A stretch of 64,000 nt of DNA from Notamacropus eugenii (taxonomy: Eukaryota; Chordata; Mammalia; Diprotodontia; Macropodidae). The stretch is taken from positions 59,420,385 through 59,484,384 of the forward strand of contig NC_092876.1 of assembly GCF_028372415.1 (NCBI RefSeq), in the 5' to 3' direction. The notes beneath the pieces are model-generated. The model was not told where the DNA came from, did not search any database, and saw only the letters and a program-made list of their open reading frames with translations. Below are positions 47,063 to 57,184 of this stretch, piece by piece (the stretch's first letter is position 1; every line of letters begins with the position of its first letter). The position numbers were made by a program, and so were the translations under genes.

Positions 47063-47595
47063 AGCTTCTCACTAGAATATCCTTAAACATTTTTCTAGAT
47101 TTTAGAAGCACTAAGTTACAGCTGGGATGTGACCCCTCCCTTGACCTTCTGGCTCGGAATCCCTTCCTGGATCCCAGAATGTGGGTCCTTAACAGCCAAG
47201 TTTTAAGGTCTGTGGCCTTTGCAGAAGCATTATGAATCAATGAAACCATCAAGGGAGGAAATGTGAGAGGAGATGAATTTCCTCTCTCGGAGAATATATC
47301 ACCTTAGTTACTGGCCAACTACCCAAGAGGTTTCCAGCATTGTCTCAGTGATGGCGCTTGGCTGGCTGCCTCGGGGAAAGAGTGAGTGCGAGTGAGGGAT
47401 GCTGTGAAGACACTGCTGGCTCACTTTCTCTTCCAAAGAACTAATGTGTCTTTTGTCATTAAGCAGCAGATTTACTTTCCTATGAAAGCCTCTCCTTGCT
47501 ATGCCTACCCCTGAAGTGCAGATGAAGATAGGGACAGTCAATGTTCAATAAACTGCATCAGGGAATCACAGAAGATTCTATTTCTGCAGTTCTGT
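47063..47595. other. Intron sequence, unassigned
   Basis: No repeat recognised. The open frames on both strands (up to 77 codons) do not resemble TMCO4 or any family known to me. Confidence 0.45.
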
Positions 47596-47599
47596 AAAA

Positions 47600-47720
47600 G
47601 GGAGGGAGGCAATGCCATTATTATTACATCCATTCTTACAGATGGGGAAACTGAGACTCAGGGAAGGATTCACTTGGTTGTGTATAATGAGGAGATTTGA
47701 ACCCAGGTCTCCTGGGGAGT
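47600..47720 (-). repeat. MIR fragment
   Basis: CTTACAGATGGGGAAACTGA, GAGATTTGAACCCAGGTCTC. Confidence 0.75.
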
Positions 47721-47739
47721 GGCTGAAAGAACTGAAAGG

Positions 47740-48080
47740 AGAAGAGAAGAATTCAGCAGGGGGTTGTGGCAGTGATCTTTAAATACAGAAAGGGTTGTCC
47801 CTGGGAAGAAGGATTAGACTTATTCTGCTAGGCCCCAGAGGGTAGACGTAGGAGTGATGGATAGGGACTAAAAAGAAGCAAAATGAGGCTTGGCTCTAAG
47901 GAAAACCTTCTTACCATTCCCAGCTATCTATCTCAAAGTGGAATAAGCTGCCTGGGAGGGAGTGGGCTCCTGGGACTGTAAGGGAGGATGTGAAGGCTCC
48001 TTACTCTCCATCTTAGAGTCTCAGTTGCCCTGTCTGTAAAATGAAGAAATTAGTCTAAAGTACCGGCTCTCTTGGGCTCC
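47740..48080 (+). repeat. CR1/L3-like LINE 3' region
   Basis: GGAGAAGAGAAGAATTCAGC, AAGGATTAGACTTATTCTGC, CCCCAGAGGGTAGACGTAGG, CTCAAAGTGGAATAAGCTGC, GGGAGTGGGCTCC. 48010-48080 is a short MIR end. Confidence 0.7.
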
Positions 48081-48336
48081 TACTGGCTTGAAATCCTCAG
48101 TATAACACTAGTAGCTCAGATCTCTGTGGTACATGGATATCTACAAAGCACTTCATATCCATGTTTTGGGGGTGAGGGAGTCTGGACCTGTGACTGCATC
48201 TGAGTTATGAAGGTCAGAGGTCTTCAAGCAAAGGCTATGAGGCCACTTGTAGAGGGGACTCTTGTTCAGGCACAGGTCAGACTAGGAGGATGCTAAGGTC
48301 CGCCCCCCAACTCTGAAATTCTGTATCACTGTGACT

Positions 48337-48606
48337 TTTAGTTTTGTTTGTTGTTTGGTTGTTTTCAGTTGTGTCTGAGATGCTTCACGACCCCATCTAG
48401 GGTTTTCTTGGCAAAGATACTGGAGTGGTTCACCATTTCCTTCTCCAGCTCATTTGACAGATGACGAAACTGAGGAAAACAGGGTGAAGGGACTTGTCCA
48501 GGGTCACATGGCTAGTAAGTATCTGAGGCTGGATTTGAACTCAGGAAGAGGAATCATCCTGACTCTAGGTGCAGAGCTCTCTGCACTCTGGGGTCCCATA
48601 GCTGCC
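48337..48606 (-). repeat. Marsupial CORE-SINE (Mar1/WALLSI type)
   Basis: TTGTTGTTTGGTTGTTTTCA, GGGTTTTCTTGGCAAAGATA, GAGTGGTTCACCATTTCC, GTCCAGGGTCACATGGCTAG, ATAGCTGCCC at the head. Nearly full length. Confidence 0.9.
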
Positions 48607-48699
48607 CACGTGTTCTTCCTATTACACCAGTAAAAAACCTCAAGGATGCTTCCTTTTTAAAGAGAAGCATCATATTATCAGTCCAGCTTCCCCTTATGT

Positions 48700-48813
48700 A
48701 TTGTTTCCTACCATCAGAATGGATGCTCCTTGAGGACAGGGACCATCTGGTTTACTTGAATTTGTATCCCTAGCAGTTAGCACAGTGCCTGGCACATAAA
48801 ACGTGTTAATAAA

Positions 48814-48818
<5 letters not shown>
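48700..48818 (+). repeat. L2 LINE 3' end
   Basis: GGATGCTCCTTGAGGACAGG, AGTTAGCACAGTGCCTGGC, GTTAATAAATGTT. Confidence 0.88.

Positions 48819-48893
<75 letters not shown>
48819..48893 (+). repeat. (CT)n microsatellite
   Basis: Some 37 CT units with one interruption, directly after the L2 end. Confidence 0.97.
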
Positions 48894-48922
48894 CCCATCT
48901 ATCCACCCATCTGACTTAATGC

Positions 48923-49600
48923 CAATCAATCAACAAACATTTATTAATCACCTACTATGTGCTAGGTTATGGAGACACAAAGACAAAAATGAAATAAACC
49001 CTGCCCTCAAGGAGTTCATACTCTGCCTGGGGACACAATACAAACATATACGAGCACAGTTTGGTGATTGTGTAGACTGAGAGCTGGGCTCTCTGGAAGA
49101 CCTGAGTTCAAATTCAGGTTCAGACATGTATTAGCGGTGAGACCCTGGGCAAGTTACTTCGCTCTGTTTGCCTCAGTTTCCTCTTCTGTAAAAATGAGCT
49201 GCAGAAAGAAATGGCAAACCACTTCAGTATCTTTACCAAGAAAGCTCCAAAGAGTCAGACATCACTGAAATAACAACAACAAGAAAACTTATATAAAACA
49301 GGAGGCTATTTCAGGAAGACATTAGTGGCTAGGGTAAGCAGGAATGGGATCACAGAGAGGGCTGCATTTGAGTTGAGCTTTGAAGGAAACTGGGGATTCT
49401 CTGAGGCAGAGGTGGGGAGAGAGGCAGATTATAAAAAGAGCTGGAGATGAAGGGTGGGATGCTAGATGTGCAGAACAGCAGGAAGGGCAGCTTGTCTAGG
49501 CAGAAGGGGGTGTGAAGGGGACTAAAGTAGAGGGGGCTGAGTTCTTAAAAGCCAAATAAAGTCATTTATATTTGATCCTACAGGCGGTGTGGAACTGGTA
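48923..49600 (-). repeat. Long L2-edge repeat split by a CORE-SINE
   Basis: CAATCAATCAACAAACATTT, CCTCAAGGAGTTCATACTC at the left. After the SINE (49063-49284) it resumes with AGGAAGACATTAGTGGC and ends with TATATTTGATCCTACAGGCG. Same family as 32968-33540. Confidence 0.65.
49063..49284 (+). repeat. Marsupial CORE-SINE (Mar1/WALLSI type)
   Basis: AGACCTGAGTTCAAATTCAG, GTGAGACCCTGGGCAAGTTA, AAAATGAGCTGCAGAAAGAA, AGTCAGACATCACTGAAATA, AACAACAACAAG tail. Confidence 0.88.
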
Positions 49601-50035
49601 TGAATAGGTGGGGGCCTGAATGTCAAGGGCTTAAACACCAAAAAGAGGAGTTAGAACAACAGTATCTCGTGGTCTAATTGATCCGTTTGGTATCTGGATT
49701 TTCATATTAAACGCCTTCTTAAAGAGAGACATGCTTGTAGATCAGTTTCCAGTTGCTTCTAAACTGGCCCCTCTCCTTTCTGGGCTGGGAAGGCAGCCTG
49801 TCCATTTGTCAGCAGAGAGGGTCTCTTGGTTTGTAAAAACCAAAGCAGCCGCACTGATAAGCTGAAAAGAAGGATTTCTCTCTACTTGGCAGGAGGCGGT
49901 GTGTGCAGTGAGTGATAAGACTGGGAAACTAACGAGGTAATTGCCTCTTGTCAGCAGGCCCAGGCAACATACCTTGAAGGAAGGAATATAAAACACCCAC
50001 CAAAATGTGCAAAATCCATTCTAACTAGAAAGAGA
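49601..50035. other. Intron sequence, unassigned
   Basis: No repeat recognised. 49740-49985 looks like single-copy sequence; on the minus strand it is open for 84 codons without resemblance to a known protein. Confidence 0.45.
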
Positions 50036-50039
50036 GATT

Positions 50040-50215
50040 GGGGTGGGGGGGGAAAGGAGAGGAGAGGGGAGGAGAGGGAAAAGGGAAGAGGGGGAGAGAG
50101 AAACAGAGACAGGAGAGAGAGAGGGAGAGAGAGAGACAGAGGAGAGAATGAGGGACAGAGAGAGCCAGAAAGAGACAAGAGAGACAGAGATGAGAGAGAG
50201 ATACAGAATGAGACA

Positions 50216-50273
<58 letters not shown>

Positions 50274-50475
50274 TGGAGAGAGAGAGACAGAGAAAGAGAC
50301 AGAGAGAGAGAGAGAGAGGTAGGGAGGGAGGGAGAGAAGGAGAGAGAGAGAGAGAGAGAGAAGGAGGGAGGGAGGGAGAGAGAGAGAGAGAGAGAATGGG
50401 AGAGAGATAGAGAAAGAGATGGGGGGGAGAGGGAAGAGAAAGGAGGAGAGAAAAAGAGGAGACAGAGAGAAACAC
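50040..50475 (+). repeat. (GA)n-rich homopurine tract
   Basis: About 435 bp of GAGA with GGGA and CAGA interruptions and a pure GA core at 50220-50271. All long ORFs here are artefacts. Confidence 0.97.
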
Positions 50476-50556
50476 ACATACACATACACACACATATAGA
50501 GAATCTTCTTATCTTTTTCCCCCTTCAGGAATGAGGTCCATATTAGAAATAATAAT

Positions 50557-50745
50557 TTAGAAGACAGAATTTTAGATTTGGAAGGGACCTTAGGACAGTC
50601 AGATTTAGTATACAGAATGTCTGATCTAGACAATCCTTTAGCATATGAGATGTTAGAATTGGAAAGGGCCTTAAAAAACATGGAATGTCAGAGCTTGAAG
50701 AGCCCATAGCATACAGACTGTCAGAGCTCTGATGGTCCTCAGAGA
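50557..50745 (+). repeat. 33-bp tandem repeat array (degenerate)
   Basis: About five decayed units (TTAGATTTGGAAGGGACC, GGAATGTCAGAGCTTGAAG, ACTGTCAGAGCTCTGATGG). The last unit is itself the start of the THER1/MIR SINE that follows. Confidence 0.85.
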
Positions 50746-50885
50746 TCATCCAGTACAACTTCTAAATTTTAAATATGGGAAAACTGAAGCCTAGAGAGGC
50801 CAAGGACTTGTCCAAGGTCACACAACTAGTAAGAAAATTGAAATGGGAACTCAGATCCTTTGATTTCAAGTCTATTATTCATTCC
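50700..50885 (-). repeat. THER1/MIR SINE joined to the array
   Basis: CCTCAGAGATCATCCAGTAC, GGGAAAACTGAAGCCTAGAG, CTTGTCCAAGGTCACACAAC, GATCCTTTGATTTCAAGTC. It continues the array without a break. Confidence 0.85.
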
Positions 50886-50992
50886 CCCCTCCCCTCCCCT
50901 CTGCAAACAAAACATCATCCCAGATCACTTTGTTAGTAGCTCTTTGTTTCCAGGACCTTCTGTCATGTATTATAGATATCTATGTAGAAGTT

Positions 50993-51232
50993 GGGGAGAT
51001 AGGTAGCTCAGAGCGCCAGGCTGACAGGAAGACTCATTTTTGTGAGTTCAAATCTGACCTCAGACACTTACTAGCTGTGTGACCTTGGGCAAGTTACTTA
51101 ACCCTGTTTGCCTCAGTTTCCCCATCTGTAAAATGATTTGGAGAAGGAAATGGCAAACCATCCCAGTATCTTTGCCAAGAAAACCCTAAATGGGGTCAGA
51201 AAGAGTCAGATATGACTGAAATGACTGAATGA
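50993..51232 (+). repeat. Marsupial CORE-SINE (Mar1/WALLSI type)
   Basis: GAGATAGGTAGCTCAGAGCG, CTGACCTCAGACACTTACTA, GCTGTGTGACCTTGGGC, GGAAATGGCAAACCATCCCA, AGTCAGATATGACTGAAATG. Confidence 0.9.
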
Positions 51233-51239
51233 TGAATGC

Positions 51240-51845
51240 ACATGTTGCGTCTCTTCCCCTCTCCTCCCCTCTATCCCTGTCATTTAGAACAATGAAGAAA
51301 ACAATATTCACATGACAGCACTGAGTAGATAGCAGACTTTTAATAAATGCTTGCTGAATGCAAAGTACTTTAAAAGGTCAGCTCCTCAGTGAACAGGGCT
51401 AATACTTCACACTTTCATGGCTCATGGGCAGTGAACCAGACCCTGAGCCTGGCTGGCTCTCCCTGGGGATGTTGTGTCTTTGTCAGCAATCAGAAGCTTG
51501 GGGATGGAAGGTGAACAAATGCCCTGATGGAGGCAGGTGGCCCTCACTGAGGCTCTGCTGGGGGAGCTCTCTGGTTGCTGGGAGACGCCTGAGGCCAGCC
51601 AGTTGGGTGGAGTTCACTTCCCTGGTCATATTTTCACTGAATAGGATGTCAGGCTCATCTACCCATGATAATACCAGCCTAGCAAGATGAGGGCATGTAT
51701 TGTTCTTGTGTAATTTATTTAATTTGATGGAAAAAGATGCCAGGTGCAGAATATAATTTCATTGTGACTGTTCCTCTCTTTTCAACTGACTGCTCTTTCC
51801 ATTTCCATAACAATTGCAGTAACAGAGGGCCAAAAGAAGACTGAT
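51240..51845. other. Intron sequence, unassigned
   Basis: Mostly single-copy in appearance; a short LINE tail near 51325-51360 (TTTAATAAATGCTTGCTGAA). The 88-codon ORF at 51424-51690 has no TMCO4 character or splice context. Confidence 0.45.
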
Positions 51846-51848
51846 AAT

Positions 51849-52130
51849 CATAGAATTGTTGAATATTGGAGCTGAGAGGGCTGTACAGTATGGAATGTCA
51901 GAGATGGGGGGCCCTTAGAACAGGGAATATCAGAGCTAGACAGGACCTTAGAACACAGACTGTCAGAATTGAGAGGATCCTTAGAACACAGAATGCCAGG
52001 TCTGGGAGGGTCCTTAGGACACAGAATATTAGAGATAGCAGGGTCCTTGGAGAAAAAAGTCTTGGAGCTAGGAAATACAGAATGTATAATGTCAGAGCTG
52101 GAAGGGATCTTGGAACAGAATGTTGGAATG
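51849..52130 (+). repeat. 33-bp tandem repeat array (degenerate)
   Basis: About eight units (ATGTCAGAGATGGGGGGCCC, ACTGTCAGAATTGAGAGG). It starts with CATAGAATTGTTGAATATTG, like a THER1 start. Faces the antisense array at 52438-52650. Confidence 0.9.
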
Positions 52131-52437
52131 TTTAATGAAAGCAATGGCTGGATTCTCAATAAATATTGGCTGGTTCATTAATAAGCTGAATTCAATTACC
52201 AAAGGATAGCTCCTTAGAGAATTTCTTTCTTTATGGGTTTTTGCAGAATTGGCAACTGTTACCTGGGTCATAAAATGAGTGACTATGTGGCCAGATTCTA
52301 ACTTTGTCTCAGCTTGGGATTCTAGGGTTTGACAAAGGGAATTTCTGTGAATAACTAGTTTCTCTTTTCTCGTATTAAACAAATTGGTCACAGTGGCACA
52401 CTAAGTTCATTTAATGGACTAAATGATGTATAAAGTC

Positions 52438-52650
52438 ATTCCTGACTATAACAGCCTGTATTCTAAAAATCTGACATTTTTTTTCCTAAGGATCCTCCCA
52501 ACTCTGACAATTCTGTGTTCTAAGAGCCCTCACAGTCCTGATATTCTGTTTTAAGGGCCCTCCCAGCTCTGACATCCTGTGTTCTAAGGGCCCCCTCAGC
52601 CCTGACATCCTATGTTCTAAGAGCTCTCCTAGCTCTGATATTCTATGACT
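52438..52650 (-). repeat. 33-bp tandem repeat array
   Basis: About six antisense units (CAGCTCTGACATCCTGTG, TTCTAAGGGCCC), 307 bp from the sense array at 51849-52130. Confidence 0.9.
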
Positions 52651-52714
52651 AAATTTACACCTGAGTCTCCTTCATTCTCAGGGGTAGTACAGATTCAGTG
52701 TGAGAAAAGGATTC

Positions 52715-53490
52715 CACTCACTAATTCATTGTTGGTGGAGCTGTGAGTTGATCCCACAATTCTGAAGAACAACTTGGAACTATTCCCAGAGGGCTATAAA
52801 AATGTGCATGCCCTTTGCCTCAGCAATACTGCTCCTAGGGCTGTATCCCAAAGAGATCATAAAAATGGAAAAAGGACTGACTCGTGTACAAAAATATTTA
52901 TAGCAGCTCTTTTTGTGGTAGCCAAGAACTGGAAATTCAAGGGATGCCCATCAATTGGGGAATGACTGAACAAGTTGTGGCATATGAATGTAATGGAATA
53001 CTATTGTGCTATAAGAAATGACAAACAGGCAGACTTTAGACATTCCCGGAAAAACTCATATGAACTGATGCTGAGTGAAGTGAGCAGAACCAAAAGAACA
53101 TTGTACACAGTAACAGCCACAGTGTGTGAGGACTGATTTTGATAGACTCAGCCCTTCTCAGCAATGCAAGGACCTAAAACAATTCCAAAGTAGTCATGAT
53201 GTAAAATGCCATCCACACCCAGAGAAAGAACTATTGAGTCATAATGCAGAGCAAAGCAGACTATTTTTTTTTATGTTTTATCTTGTTTTGTTTTTTCTTT
53301 CTCATGATTTTCCCCATTTATTATAATTCTTTTATGCAACATGACTAATATGAAAATGTGTTTAATAGGAATGTATGTGTAGAGCCCATATCAGATTGCA
53401 CGGCATCTTTGGGAGGGAAGGGGAAAAAACTTAAAAATTATGGAAGTGAAATGTTGAAAACTAAAAATGGATAAATTGGAAAAAAAAAGG
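52715..53490 (+). mobile_element. 5'-truncated L1 LINE
   Basis: ORF2 C-terminal part: IFIAALFVVAKNWKFKGCPS, GEWLNKLWHMNVMEYYCAIR, LSEVSRTKRTLYTVTAT are read from broken frames. Then a 3' UTR ending ATGTTGAAAACTAAAAATGG and an A-run. About 0.8 kb; no clear target duplication found. Confidence 0.88.
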
Positions 53491-53589
53491 GTCCTACTAG
53501 ATGGCCCTGTTACTAATAATGTAGCAAGGTAAAAGTTTTTTAAAAAATTAACTCTACCCTAGGACTTTACTATTCTTCAGACATCATCC

Positions 53590-53730
53590 ATTGAGATCAG
53601 AACCACAGATCCATGGACCAAGGGGCCAGAGATGTCATGGAGCCAATCTAAATTTGTTTCACAGACGGAGGAAAATGAGGCCCACAGAAAGGAGGCAACT
53701 TGGTCAAGGCGCCAGTGAGTGAGTCATAGG
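53590..53730 (-). repeat. THER1/MIR fragment
   Basis: GAGATGTCATGGAGCCAATC, CACAGACGGAGGAAAATGAG, CAACTTGGTCAAGGCG. Confidence 0.65.
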
Positions 53731-53737
53731 GTTAGTA

Positions 53738-54062
53738 ATCTATCAGTCAATAAACATTTATTAAATGCCTACTGTGTACCAGGTACTGTGCTAAGCTCTG
53801 GGGATACAAAGAAAGGCAAAATCACCTTCCTTTCCCTCAAGGAGGTCCCATTCTAGTGGAGGAGATAATAAGTAAATAACCAATATTTCTTAAGTACCTA
53901 CTTCGTGCCAGGCTAAATTCTGGGCACACAAAAAAGGTAAAAGACAGTCCCTGTCCTCAAGGAGCTCCCAGTCTAATGGGGTAGACAACATGTAAATGAC
54001 TATATACAAACAAGACACAGGATAAATTAGAAATAATCAACAAGGCAAGGTGCTAGAACTAA
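53738..54062 (-). repeat. Two tandem copies of the L2-edge repeat
   Basis: 53738-53875 (TCAGTCAATAAACATTTATT, TGTGCTAAGCTCTGGGGATA) and 53876-54062 (CAATATTTCTTAAGTACCTA, CTCAAGGAGCTCCCAGTCTA). The second copy differs from the first, so it is an old duplication or a double insertion. Confidence 0.7.
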
Positions 54063-54269
54063 GGGTGTGTATGTGGGGGTATATTAATTAAGCATATTAA
54101 TTCATTAAACAGCCAAACCCAGGGTGGGTGACTTGGTCTAGTGCATTTCGTACATGATGGATTTAGATGATAATGTGCTCAGAAGTGTATAAATGAGCAG
54201 ATCTCATAAATCTTGCCCAGCGTTTTGCTTTAAATTGAGAATGTTTTGTAGACACAGAACTAGAGAATT

Positions 54270-54545
54270 GGAGACCATGCTATAGAAAAACCAATGAAAA
54301 GAACTGGGAATGTTTAACCTGGAGAAGACTGAGGGAAAGAGGATGATAACCCTTTTCAAGGACATGGTAGAAGGATCAGACGTGTCCGAAATAGGTTGCC
54401 TCTGGAGGTAGTGGGGGTCCTAAAAAAGGCAGTTTTTAAGCAAAAGTTAGATGACCATTTATTGGGAATACCACAGCTGAAATTCCTATTGAGGTATGGG
54501 TTGAATTAGGCAGCCTCCGAGGCGCCTTCCAATTGATATTCTATG
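54270..54545 (+). repeat. CR1/L3-like LINE 3' region
   Basis: AACTGGGAATGTTTAACCTG, GAGAAGACTGAGGGAAAG, AATAGGTTGCCTCTGGAGG, AGTTAGATGACCATTTATTG. Confidence 0.75.
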
Positions 54546-54559
54546 TCCTAAGGTTTCTC

Positions 54560-54790
54560 ATAGTGCTGACATTTTGTTGTGCCAAACAAAGGAATTTTCC
54601 CTAAATCCATATCTGACCACCCTTACTCAAACAACTTTGGTTGCTCCCCATAGGCTCTAGGATCAGATCTTAACTTTTTAATTTAATTTATAAAGCCCTT
54701 TACCACCTGGTCCCAGTGTAACTCTGAGATGGGAGAAGTTACTCAATGCTAGCTTATTCATGAATATGCAGATTAGTCATCTCCTTCCCT
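54560..54790 (+). repeat. L2-like LINE fragment
   Basis: GGTTGCTCCCCATAGGCTCT, AGGATCAGATCTTAAC, TAAAGCCCTTTACCACCTGG. Confidence 0.6.
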
Positions 54791-55039
54791 CAGGGCTCTC
54801 TTGATGTACTGCAGCACTGTTATTACTGGCCGGGAGGGGAAGAGGATCTCTATTCCACAGCTTCTGATCCTGAGCCTTTGGGAGGTTTAATGGAACCCTG
54901 GTGACCAGTGTTCTGGATTGATAAGAGTTGAGAAAAGGGGCCAAATAACAGCTTCCTGGAGATTGGAATCTAGTGACTCATTATCCATTCCCTGAGCCTC
55001 AATTATTTCATCTATAAATGGAGTCAAACTCAGCAAAAT

Positions 55040-55345
55040 TAAAAAAAAAATTAACAATTCAATTTTATGTTCAAGTCTGCATTCTTTCCCTCCCACCTCT
55101 TCCTCCTCCACTGAGAAGAAAAGCAAAACCTGTTAGAAAATCAGATGAATTCCTCCATTGACCAGGTTCCAATACATATATATGTATGTATGTATATATG
55201 TATATATACATACATACATATATATTTGTTTTCAGAATCCTCCCCACTCTGTCTAGAGATGGGCAGATGGTCCATCATGAATCCTCTGCAATTGTGTTTG
55301 TTCATCAAGTTAATCAGAATTTCTAAGGCTTTCAAAGTTGCTCCA
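55040..55345. repeat. Unclassified dispersed repeat with TATG run
   Basis: TTCTTTCCCTCCCACCTC, CACTGAGAAGAAAAGCAAAA, then a (TATG)/(CATA) microsatellite at 55175-55225, then GGGCAGATGGTCCATCATGA and CTAAGGCTTTCAAAGTTGC. Same family as 24000-24295. Confidence 0.5.
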
Positions 55346-55457
55346 ATAAACATTTATCGAGCACCTGTTGTATATAGCTCTGGGCTCAGCACAGGGGGAT
55401 TGTGGAAGTTTAGGCCTTCACTCCCTGTGACCTCTTAATGGTTCAGGAGGAGAATAT

Positions 55458-55617
55458 TAATCTGTTGTTGTTATTCAATTGTGTCTTGGTAAAGATACTG
55501 GAGTGGTTTGCCATTCTCTTCTCTAGCTCATTTTACAGATGAGGAAACTGGGGCAAACAGGGTAAAGTGGCTTGTCCAGAAGAGTCTTCCTGATTCCAAA
55601 CCCTATGCCCTATGGCG
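55458..55617 (-). repeat. CORE-SINE, internally deleted
   Basis: TTGTTGTTATTCAATTGTGT, ATACTGGAGTGGTTTGCCAT, AGATGAGGAAACTGGGGC, then a jump to CTATGGCGC. Confidence 0.8.
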
Positions 55618-55739
55618 CTTGACTGAATTTCCACCACCATGTGAGGGAATATACCCTTCTGACTAGGTGCTCCACTATTAGCAGATACAGAAGAGGGAAG
55701 TGCTGAACATAATAAATATTAAACATGAGCATCTTTGCT

Positions 55740-55920
55740 AATGATAATGAGTGATAATACCAGCCAGCATTTCTATAATGCCATAAGGTTTGCAAAGCGC
55801 TTTGTATACATGGCTCTTGGGGCTTTGGATTCTTAAACTGTAAAATACAGAGGTTGGGCCAGATGGTCTCTAGGGGCTTTTCTGTTTCTAGAACTATGGT
55901 TCTATGATCCCTATCACTGG
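55740..55920. repeat. MIR fragments
   Basis: Antisense ATAAGGTTTGCAAAGCGCTT at 55780-55805 and sense tail GGGGCTTTTCTGTTTCTAGA near 55875. Confidence 0.6.
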
Positions 55921-56285
55921 GGGGAGCAAAGGCAAGGGCAAAGGCAAGGACAACACCTGTAAGGGATGCTGTGGACAGTGGGTAGGAGGTTACATGAAAT
56001 ACCCTCTCTAAGCAAGGATACTAGGATGTCTTTGTTCTTCCAGTGAGGAAGGCCCATGGAGACACTTGCTCTGCCTTCTTTTGAATCATCCAGCCTAGGT
56101 ATTTTTTAATGACAGTGTGAACCGAGCTCCCTTCCAGATGACTTCCTAAATGGGGAAACCATGTCTATGCAAATTCATGGAGTAGAGAGGAAGAAAGCAA
56201 TTTTAGTTTTTAGAAGCCTAGGGCAATCTGTGAATACTGCAAGACAGTTCACTGCAGCAGCTGACTTGGAGAAGGTCAAGAAACA
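55921..56285. other. Intron sequence, unassigned
   Basis: Contains GGCAAGGGCAAAGGCAAGG, a short local repeat near 55930-55950; nothing else recognised. Confidence 0.4.
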
Positions 56286-56289
56286 CTTT

Positions 56290-56460
56290 GGATCATGGGT
56301 TCTAAAGGTGACATGTCCTTGGAGATCATCTCCTCCAACCCTCTCCTTTTACAGAAGAAATGGAAGCCCAGAATGGAGAATTCATTTGTTCTTAGTCACA
56401 GTGACAGGATCAGAATTCAAACCCAGGTCTCTTGACTCCAAATCCAGCACTTTTTTAACC
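56290..56460 (-). repeat. THER1/MIR SINE
   Basis: CCTTGGAGATCATCTCCTCC, CTTTTACAGAAGAAATGG, TCAGAATTCAAACCCAGGTC. Confidence 0.75.
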
Positions 56461-56775
56461 CTCTCATATTCCTTTGTTCTAGGAAGGAGCCCAAGGCTTC
56501 CTTATTAGAGGTTTATTTTCTTTCCTCAAATTCTGTGTCTTTATTTTTTGTTCAAGGGTCTAAATATTTAGCAGGAATTTCAGTTGTCTCAAGCTTGGCT
56601 TTTAGCAGGAGGGATCTATATAGACTGAACTGCTTCAGATGTGTTGCCTCCAGTTAATATTCTAGTCACTCAGTCTGGACATCTCATTAGGCAGAACCTT
56701 AGCTGGCTGTTAGGTTTGATAGGTGAATATCATCCCGGGTGGGGGAGGTGGAAAGCAGAGATTCATTTTATATTT
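56461..56775. other. Intron sequence, unassigned
   Basis: Nothing recognised. Confidence 0.4.
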
Positions 56776-56779
56776 TTTT

Positions 56780-57065
56780 AATGTATATGCTATTATCTCT
56801 ATTAGAATATAGGTTTCTTGACTGCAGGAACTATTTCTGCTCAGAATTTGAATCACCAGTACTCAGCACAGTGTCTGATGCATAGTAAGTGCTTCATAAA
56901 TGTCTGCTGCTTGCTTACTGGCTTACAGTTGAGAAAACTGAGGCATAGGGGGATTAGGTGACTTGCCCAAAGTTACACAGGTAGTAAGTGTCAGAAAGCG
57001 GTATTTGAACTCAGGTCCTTTGACTTCAGAACCAGTATTCTTTCCGTTGTACCATGCTATCTCGA
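56780..57065. repeat. L2 3' end followed by MIR
   Basis: 56780-56920 sense L2 (CTTGACTGCAGGAACTATTT, ACTCAGCACAGTGTCTGATG) and 56925-57065 antisense MIR (TTAGGTGACTTGCCCAAAGT, ATTTGAACTCAGGTCC). Confidence 0.75.
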
Positions 57066-57069
57066 TGAT

Positions 57070-57150
57070 AGATGTACCTGAAAAGGCTGTCATGTGAAAG
57101 GGGGATTAGATTTGTTCTGTTTGACCCCTGAGGTTAGAAATAGGAGAAAT
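57070..57150 (+). repeat. CR1/L3-like fragment
   Basis: AAAGGCTGTCATGTGAAAGG, GGGATTAGATTTGTTCTG. Confidence 0.6.
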
Positions 57151-57184
57151 GTATAGAAGTGGCAAAGAGGCAAACTTAGACATT

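Noticed and set aside
49951-50681. ORFs up to 218 codons rich in Ser/Leu or Arg/Glu
   Set aside because: Translation of a (GA)n tract joined to decayed 33-bp units.
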